Assembly: GCA_002293525.1 (NCBI GenBank)
Contig: DBDJ01000037.1
Location: 1-10,883 of the forward strand
DNA length: 10,883 bases
Source: Lachnospiraceae bacterium UBA935
GTDB taxonomy: Bacteria > Bacillota > Clostridia > Lachnospirales > Lachnospiraceae
Reading direction: 5' to 3'
Shown here: positions 5,356 through 10,883 of the stretch, piece by piece
How positions within the stretch are numbered: position 1 is the stretch's first letter
Layout of the letters: every line of letters begins with the position of its first letter
The notes under the pieces: model-generated
The model's database searches: none
What the model saw: only the letters and a program-made list of their open reading frames with translations
Told to the model about the DNA's origin: nothing
Position numbers and translations under genes: made by a program

Positions 5356-8300
5356 ATGGCAACAGTAGATGCAGAGAAAAAATTGCAGAATAGAGTCCTG
5401 CACTGGCTGATTGACGACCTCGGTTATACTTTTCTGGGAAATCTGGAGGATGTAGACAATACGCCTATCCGAGAGGATTTGCTCCGCAAACATCTACAGG
5501 AACGTGGATACACTTCCGAGCAGATTGGAAAAGCAATTTCAGAACTGACAAGCAAGGCAGCAAATCAGACAAGTGATCTTATTGAAGCGAACAAGGCCGT
5601 CTACGCCCTCATCCGCTATGGCTTACAGGGGGTGCGTGATGATCTGGGCAATCGTCCTACCGTTCATTATATTGAGTGGGATGTTGTGACAAACAATGAT
5701 TTCTATGTGGCAGAGGAAGTCTCTGTACTTCGCTTCGACCACACCACAAGGAAGCGTCCTGACCTGGTGTTGTACATTAATGGCATTGCAGTGAGCATGA
5801 TTGAACTGAAGCGGTCTTGTGTATCTGTTGGAGAAGGCATCCGGCAGATGTTGACTAATCAGAAGAAAGAGAACATCCAGAGTTTCTTTAATACGATGCA
5901 GCTACTTATAGCTGGCAACGAAGCCGAAGGATTGCGCTATGGTGTCATCGATACCCCAGAGAAGTTCTATTTGTCGTGGAAGGAAGACAAAAACGCCACA
6001 GATGAACTCTCTGCCAGAATCAAGGGGATTCAGAGCAAGGAATCAAACCGTCTGCGGGATGGAATAGTCTCCATCTGTCAGCAGGAGCGGTTTCTCTCTC
6101 TGCTGCATGATTTCATGATTTTTGATGCTGGACGAAAAAAGACCGCTCGGCACAATCAGTATTTTGCAAACATCGCCGCAAGAGCCAGAATCCACAAAGG
6201 AGAAGGCGGCATTATCTGGAACACACAGGGTTCCGGTAAGTCCCTCATTATGGTCTGGCTGACAAAGTGGATTATTGAGAACATTGCGGACAGCCGTGTG
6301 GTTATCATCACCGACCGTGATGAACTGGATGACCAGATAGAAAGCCTTTTCTTTGATGTAGGTGAAAATGTCAAGAGGGCTAAGAGTTGCGCTGACTTGC
6401 GTGACGCTCTCAATAAAAATGAGAATTCCATTATCTGCTCTCTTATTCACAAGTATGGTCACAACGCTGGTAAACAGGCAGACATTGACCAGTACAGTAA
6501 AGAATTGATAGCTGATCTTCCGAAGGATTATAAAGCCAAGGGTACCATCATTGCTTTTATTGATGAGTGCCACAGAACGAACTCTGGTAAGCTACATACC
6601 GCTGTCAAACTGTTGATGCCGGATGCAACACTGATTGGCTTTACAGGTACACCGCTTCTGAAGACCGATAAGAAAACTAGTCTGGAAATCTTCGGTTCGT
6701 ATATTCACACCTACAAATTTAATGAAGGTGTGGAAGATGGTGTCGTTCTCGATTTACGCTATGAAGCACGTGATGTTGACCAGGATTTATCCAGCAAAGA
6801 CAAAGTCGATCAGTGGTTTGAACTTAAAACACGAGGGCTTACTGACCGTGCGAAACAGCAGCTGAAACAGAGCTGGGCAACCTTAAGCAAATTATACAGT
6901 TCCAAGGAACGCCTTGAGCGAATTGTAGCCGATGTCATTTTTGACATGAGCGATAAGCCTCGTCTGGCGGATGACCACGGCACTGCAATGCTTGTTGCAG
7001 GCAGCATCCTTGAAGCATGCAAATACTGGGAATTGTTTACAGCGCAAGGCTTTACCGAATGTGCCATTATTACCTCTTATGAACCGACCACTGCAAGTGT
7101 CCGCACTGCTACGTCCGACCCTTCCCGCAACAGCGAGGAAGAATATAAGAAAAAGGTCTACGAGCGGATGTTGAACGGCAAAAAATTGAGTGAATTTGAA
7201 TCCGAGGTAAAGGAACTGTTCAAGAAATCTCCGGCAAAGATGAAATTACTGATTGTGGTAGATAAACTGCTCACCGGATTTGATGCTCCAAGTGCCACCT
7301 ATCTGTATATTGATAGAAAGATGCGTGATCATGACCTTTTCCAGGCAATCTGCCGTGTCAACCGCCCTGACGGCGAAGACAAGGACTATGGCTATATTGT
7401 GGATTACATGGATTTGTTCCGTAACATCCAGCTTGCGGTCAAAGATTATACCTCCGAGGCTTTTGACTCCTTTGACAAGGAAGATGTCGAAGGTCTTATC
7501 AAAGATCGCTATGATGAAGCAAAATCTGAAATGGTCGGCTGTATTGCTTCCTTGACAGATTTATTGGGAAATGTCAGCGACCCCGAAGCAGATTCTGACT
7601 ACATTGATTATTTCTGTGGTACCGACAGTGAGGATACGGTGATGGTTGCCCGCAGAGATACCTTGTATGCATTAACAGCTGCTTTAAGCCGCTCTTTTGC
7701 AAACTGCTGTGAACGCCTTGTTTCTCACTACGGATATTCCGAAGACCAGGTATCCAACTTGCGAAACGAAATATCCGGCTACAACAAAATCAAGGAAATG
7801 ATAAAACTCGCCAGCTGCGATTATATTGACCAAAAGCCGTATGAGGCGGATATGCGTTATATCCTTGATACATATATCCGTGCAGAGGATTCCAAGGTGA
7901 TCAATAAAATGGCGGAAATGTCCTTGGTGGAACTGCTTCTTGAGGGCAAAACAACCACCCCGGTTGAACTGGTCAGAGAATTGCCCGGTGATGATAATGC
8001 AAAGGCAGAAACCATCGAAAACAACCTGAAACATGAGATTGTTAAAAAAATGAGCGGCAACCCTGTGTACTACAACAAAATGTCCGAGATGCTGGAGGAT
8101 GTCATTGCCCGCCGAAAAATTGAAGCCATGAGTTATGAGGAATACCTCCGCCAGGTGGTCGAAATGGCACAGGCTATTCTTCATCCGGAGGATGACTGTA
8201 GCTATCCAGATGAAATCAAAGACAGCGCGGCAAAACGGGCTATCTATGATTATCTGGAACATGACTTAATTCTTGCTATAGATGTTGACCACGCCATTCG

Positions 8301-8466
8301 TGTAAGTATCCGTCCACAGTGGCATGACCATTATCCAAAACAGCAGGCCATCCGTCTTTCTATTTACAGGAAACTTATCGCAGCCATGCACGAGAAAACC
8401 AAAGCCGAAAAAGAAACTGAAGATATATATGAAATAGCAAGAAGGCAGACAGAATATGACCAATAG
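5356..8466 (+). CDS. hsdR: Type I restriction enzyme motor and nuclease subunit
   Basis: HsdR uses ATP to pull DNA through the complex and cuts unmethylated DNA far from the recognition site. The 1036 residues contain, in order: the N-terminal PD-(D/E)xK nuclease (PD at 135-136, ELK at 150-152), Walker A NTQGSGKS (289-296), the DEAD-like box DECH (403-406), helicase motif III GFTGTP (428-433), motif V LLTGFDAP (638-645), motif VI QAICRVNR (663-670), and a helical C-terminal part (about 740-1036) that binds the methylase core. Length and motifs are those of an intact enzyme. The start has an excellent Shine-Dalgarno (AAGGAGG, 5343-5349) that overlaps the hsdS stop codon. The 3' end overlaps the next gene by 11 bases, so HsdR and the following metallopeptidase are likely translationally coupled. 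No internal promoter was seen. Confidence 0.96.
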   Translation: MATVDAEKKLQNRVLHWLIDDLGYTFLGNLEDVDNTPIREDLLRKHLQERGYTSEQIGKAISELTSKAANQTSDLIEANKAVYALIRYGLQGVRDDLGNRPTVHYIEWDVVTNNDFYVAEEVSVLRFDHTTRKRPDLVLYINGIAVSMIELKRSCVSVGEGIRQMLTNQKKENIQSFFNTMQLLIAGNEAEGLRYGVIDTPEKFYLSWKEDKNATDELSARIKGIQSKESNRLRDGIVSICQQERFLSLLHDFMIFDAGRKKTARHNQYFANIAARARIHKGEGGIIWNTQGSGKSLIMVWLTKWIIENIADSRVVIITDRDELDDQIESLFFDVGENVKRAKSCADLRDALNKNENSIICSLIHKYGHNAGKQADIDQYSKELIADLPKDYKAKGTIIAFIDECHRTNSGKLHTAVKLLMPDATLIGFTGTPLLKTDKKTSLEIFGSYIHTYKFNEGVEDGVVLDLRYEARDVDQDLSSKDKVDQWFELKTRGLTDRAKQQLKQSWATLSKLYSSKERLERIVADVIFDMSDKPRLADDHGTAMLVAGSILEACKYWELFTAQGFTECAIITSYEPTTASVRTATSDPSRNSEEEYKKKVYERMLNGKKLSEFESEVKELFKKSPAKMKLLIVVDKLLTGFDAPSATYLYIDRKMRDHDLFQAICRVNRPDGEDKDYGYIVDYMDLFRNIQLAVKDYTSEAFDSFDKEDVEGLIKDRYDEAKSEMVGCIASLTDLLGNVSDPEADSDYIDYFCGTDSEDTVMVARRDTLYALTAALSRSFANCCERLVSHYGYSEDQVSNLRNEISGYNKIKEMIKLASCDYIDQKPYEADMRYILDTYIRAEDSKVINKMAEMSLVELLLEGKTTTPVELVRELPGDDNAKAETIENNLKHEIVKKMSGNPVYYNKMSEMLEDVIARRKIEAMSYEEYLRQVVEMAQAILHPEDDCSYPDEIKDSAAKRAIYDYLEHDLILAIDVDHAIRVSIRPQWHDHYPKQQAIRLSIYRKLIAAMHEKTKAEKETEDIYEIARRQTEYDQ

Positions 8467-9193
8467 TACAACATCTACCATCGGCGGGCTTCCGGTAGAA
8501 ATCACTCGGAAGTCCAGCCTTAAAAATATGTATATTAGGGTGAATCCTCCAGATGGCATTGTCACGGTAAGTGCGCCTAATGATATTGGGGATGAAACCA
8601 TCAAAAACTTTGTATTAAAGAGAATGCCTGAAATTACAAAGGTTCGTGATCGAATTCTGGCACAGGCTCGTCAGAGCAAGCGGGAATATGTGTCGGGCGA
8701 ATCGTGTTATCTTTGGGGAAAACCATATATGCTCCAAGTTACCTATGCAGGAAACAGGTATCATATTGAAAAGACCCCAAACAGAATTATTATGACTGCC
8801 CCGGTGGGCTCTACAGAGGAGAACAGAGAAAGAGTTATGACGGAATGGTATCGTTCCGAGCTAAAACGAGTTCTTCCGACCGTGTTGAAACAATGTGAGG
8901 ACAGGATTGGCGTTGTGGCGAATGCCTGCAATGTTAAATACATGAAAACACGCTGGGGTTCCTGCAACGTTGCAGAAAAGCGCATCCTCATAAATCTCCA
9001 GTTGGTGAAGAAACCAGTAGATTGCCTGGAATATGTCCTTACACATGAACTGGTGCATCTGTTGGAAAAGAGCCACAATAACCGTTTCAGAAGTCTCGTT
9101 GAGAAGTATTGTCCGAACTGGAAAGATGCGAAGCAGTTCCTCCAAGATATGCCTCTCGATCATATGGAGCAAGGAGATGATGCCGATGAATAA
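8456..9193 (+). CDS. YgjP/DUF45-type zinc metallopeptidase
   Basis: The 245-residue protein ends in the COG1451 (YgjP-like) metallopeptidase domain. The zinc motif HELVH is at 197-201, with H207 as the likely third ligand (KSHNNRF), preceded by the family signature RWGSC (166-170) and the LINLQLVKKP strand region. The N-terminal half (about 10-115) has the usual strands of this family. There is no signal peptide or membrane segment, so it is cytoplasmic. Genes of this family are often found behind hsdR, but their substrate is not established. The start overlaps the end of hsdR by 11 bases, with a modest AAGG at 8442-8445, indicating coupled translation; it overlaps the next gene by 8 bases. 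A role in processing or degrading a subunit of the restriction complex, or a phage-triggered substrate, is inference. Confidence 0.88.
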   Translation: MTNSTTSTIGGLPVEITRKSSLKNMYIRVNPPDGIVTVSAPNDIGDETIKNFVLKRMPEITKVRDRILAQARQSKREYVSGESCYLWGKPYMLQVTYAGNRYHIEKTPNRIIMTAPVGSTEENRERVMTEWYRSELKRVLPTVLKQCEDRIGVVANACNVKYMKTRWGSCNVAEKRILINLQLVKKPVDCLEYVLTHELVHLLEKSHNNRFRSLVEKYCPNWKDAKQFLQDMPLDHMEQGDDADE

Positions 9194-10775
9194 AAGACTG
9201 ACCTTCAGTGATGTATTTGATACAAATCCCAAGACGGGTGCATTGATTCTTGGCTCAAACCGCCTGGATGATTATGCTTCAAAATTTCTTGCAAAATATT
9301 GCAAAGCAGCACTGATAACACCGATGCCTCTCCCAGTCGATGATATCCTCAAAACAGCGAAGCTAACCGTGGAAACTGCTGCTCTTTCCAAAGATCTGGA
9401 TGTCTTTGGGTGTTGTCTGTTGCTTGACAGTTATGTGGATGTTTACAATGTGGAAAGGGACAAATATGTATCCCAATTTTATAAAGCCGGAACGCTTCTG
9501 TTCGATCCCGCATCTGAATGGGCATACGGCGAGGGCTGCAAACGTAATACTCTGATTCATGAGATGCTCCACTGGGAGAAAGACCTCACATATTTTAAGA
9601 TTCTTGACCTCAAAAACAAAAAAGCAAAGGAACAGTTATATCCTATCATGTGCCGTCAGTCTCGCACGAATTATATGCCGCCTAACGGCAAGAATACAAA
9701 ACAGAATGAAGTTCAGTGGCTGGAATGGCAGGCACATAAATTGGCACCTCGTATTCTGATGCCGAAGGATCCGTTTAAGAAAAAGGCTCTTGAAATACTG
9801 AGTTCTGATGTCCAGTCGTGTGATGAGCTGGTGAATCAACTCAGTGAGTTTTTTATCACATCAAGAGTTTCAGTAAAAATTCGCCTTCTTGAAGTTGGTA
9901 TATCAGATAAGGTTGCCGCTATGCCCGATTATTCGGATGTTTTTGCCGATATTAATCACACCGTGGACTTTGCTCCTATTTCAATGGTGGATGCTTTCCA
10001 ACTCATCAACAATAATGTTATTTTGGAGGAATGGATTGAATCCAGAGGCTTCGTGTATGTGGATGGCTATTTTGTTCTTCCCGACAAAAAATATATATTG
10101 GTTAAGAACGGACAGATTCACCTTACAAAATTTGCAAAAAACAATTTGTCGCAATGTGCAATCAACATTCAGGAGCAGCATCTTGTAACCTATAAGTACC
10201 AAAAAGAGGATTTTTGCAACTTTGCTATTTTGTACAAAACAGACCCCGCAGAGATTGATCAGCGTATTCTGGCATTTAATCCTCGGATGCAGTCTCAGAT
10301 TCAATCCGGAATAGATGATAAAGAAGTAGCAGCTACATATCAAACGGCAAAAGATCATCTTATCCCCTATGATGAAGAAAGTGAAAAAGAACTTCTCCGC
10401 ATGATTGCAGATGAAGACAAAACGTTGTGCGACTGCCTGTGGTTCTTGATTCAGAAAAGAGGTTGGGGATATCCGCTTGATTTCAATGAGCATACTCAAA
10501 TTCATGAAAACTACTTTGCAAGAATTCGAGATAATAAAGCAAATAATATGAAAAGTGATACTATTATGGCTATATGTGTTGGTTTGGGTCTTAGATTAAG
10601 GCTGACGGAAAAAATATACAGCAAATCCGAGCAAAAGCTACACTACTATGAAGACCCTGATAAAACAAGGATACGCATCATGGAAACTTATCCTTGCATT
10701 AATATTAAAAATTTCAATAATCTATTGATTGAATCTAATTTAGAGCCTCTTGGCACCAAAGAAATGGCAAGTTAA
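9186..10775 (+). CDS. ImmA/IrrE-type metallopeptidase with C-terminal HTH-like domain
   Basis: The 529-residue protein has an ImmA/IrrE (COG2856) core in its first ~200 residues: a domain start near PLPVDDILKTAKL (48-60), zinc motif HEMLH (125-129) and the downstream ligand block LEWQAHKLAPRILMP, in which E180 would complete the site. A central region of no recognised family (about 240-390) follows. Residues about 430-480 (FNEHTQIHENYFARIRDNKANNMKSDTIM in pattern) resemble a Cro/C1-type helix-turn-helix of the kind ending in IAICVGLGL. In well-known relatives the HTH is N-terminal or on a separate repressor; here it seems to follow the protease. ATG 9186 is chosen because AAGGAG (9171-9176) is 9 bases upstream; ATG 9177 and 9180 are too close to it. 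It overlaps the previous gene by 8 bases and is the last gene before the terminator. Relatives cleave repressors; the substrate here is unknown. Confidence 0.8.
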   Translation: MNKRLTFSDVFDTNPKTGALILGSNRLDDYASKFLAKYCKAALITPMPLPVDDILKTAKLTVETAALSKDLDVFGCCLLLDSYVDVYNVERDKYVSQFYKAGTLLFDPASEWAYGEGCKRNTLIHEMLHWEKDLTYFKILDLKNKKAKEQLYPIMCRQSRTNYMPPNGKNTKQNEVQWLEWQAHKLAPRILMPKDPFKKKALEILSSDVQSCDELVNQLSEFFITSRVSVKIRLLEVGISDKVAAMPDYSDVFADINHTVDFAPISMVDAFQLINNNVILEEWIESRGFVYVDGYFVLPDKKYILVKNGQIHLTKFAKNNLSQCAINIQEQHLVTYKYQKEDFCNFAILYKTDPAEIDQRILAFNPRMQSQIQSGIDDKEVAATYQTAKDHLIPYDEESEKELLRMIADEDKTLCDCLWFLIQKRGWGYPLDFNEHTQIHENYFARIRDNKANNMKSDTIMAICVGLGLRLRLTEKIYSKSEQKLHYYEDPDKTRIRIMETYPCINIKNFNNLLIESNLEPLGTKEMAS

Positions 10776-10793
10776 AAATTTTCAAACTATTTT

Positions 10794-10808
10794 CAACTTG
10801 ACAAGTTG
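10794..10808. repeat. Short perfect inverted repeat after the last operon gene
   Basis: CAACTT (10794-10799) and AAGTTG (10803-10808) pair perfectly around a 3-base loop, 19 bases after the stop codon. It contains TTGACA, but no -10 box at a suitable distance follows. It may add an upstream stem to the terminator region; alone it is too weak to terminate. Confidence 0.45.
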
Positions 10809-10842
10809 GGAATATAACATCAAGCGATACCAAAATCTCTTC

Positions 10843-10868
10843 AGAGCCCCTTCGGGGGTTCTTTTTTT
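10843..10868 (+). terminator. Intrinsic terminator of the restriction operon
   Basis: AGAGCCCC (10843-10850) pairs with GGGGTTCT (10855-10862) over 8 bp, with one G-U pair, across a TTCG loop. C(UUCG)G is a known extra-stable tetraloop. Seven T residues (10862-10868) follow. It lies 68 bases after the last stop codon and marks the end of the transcription unit. No clear terminator was seen inside the six-gene unit. Confidence 0.92.
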
Positions 10869-10883
10869 AGTATGACGGGCATG

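Noticed and set aside
6043..6573. 176-codon minus-strand frame opposite the HsdR motor domain
   Set aside because: Opposite strand of conserved helicase motifs, with no domain or start signal of its own.
7684..8262. 192-codon minus-strand frame opposite hsdR
   Set aside because: It lies wholly inside a well-supported hsdR with intact motifs, and its His/Phe-rich sequence looks like an antisense shadow.
9033..9185. Upstream start for the ImmA/IrrE-like gene, 51 codons earlier
   Set aside because: The added residues read as a shadow of the HELVH region of the preceding gene; AAGGAG at 9171-9176 supports ATG 9186.
10799..10818. TTGACA at 10799-10804 with TATAAC at 10813-10818 as a promoter for a downstream gene
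   Set aside because: The spacing is only 8 bases and a strong terminator follows directly.

Overview
The window looks like chromosomal or island DNA from a low-to-moderate-GC Firmicute, most likely a clostridial or Lachnospiraceae-type gut bacterium. This is inferred from strong AGGAGG-type ribosome binding sites, AT-rich intergenic DNA with roughly 40-45% GC genes, and the protein families present. All supported genes read left to right on the + strand.

Left part (1-1223). The window opens inside a gene for a COG2865-type ATP-binding transcriptional regulator: a GHKL/HATPase_c_4-like domain followed by a C-terminal winged helix. Its linker carries a small in-frame GGL repeat that also forms a hairpin. 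A 470-base gap without a convincing gene follows. It holds several inverted repeats, a strongly G-over-C-skewed stretch with three degenerate ~28-bp direct repeats, and a good promoter with palindromes that could be operators.

Central and right part (1224-10775). Six genes lie head to tail with gaps of at most 21 nt or short overlaps, so they are probably one transcript: a small Phd/YefM-like antitoxin-fold protein without a toxin, hsdM (long form, 895 aa), hsdS (two target-recognition domains), hsdR (1036 aa, intact nuclease and helicase motifs), a YgjP/DUF45-type zinc metallopeptidase, and an ImmA/IrrE-type metallopeptidase with an apparent C-terminal Cro/C1-like helix-turn-helix. A textbook intrinsic terminator with a UUCG loop closes the unit at about 10843-10868. 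No terminator or further promoter is evident between the genes.

How they would work together. HsdM2-HsdS is expected to methylate adenines at a bipartite site read by the two HsdS domains. Adding HsdR gives the ATP-driven restriction complex. The flanking genes look like a control layer: a possible DNA-binding autoregulator at the 5' end, beside a palindrome-rich promoter, and two translationally coupled proteases at the 3' end, one probably DNA-binding. The core is an ordinary type I restriction-modification system. The part worth attention is this regulator-plus-two-proteases shell, whose role (restriction control, derepression on infection, or an additional defence output) cannot be decided from sequence alone.
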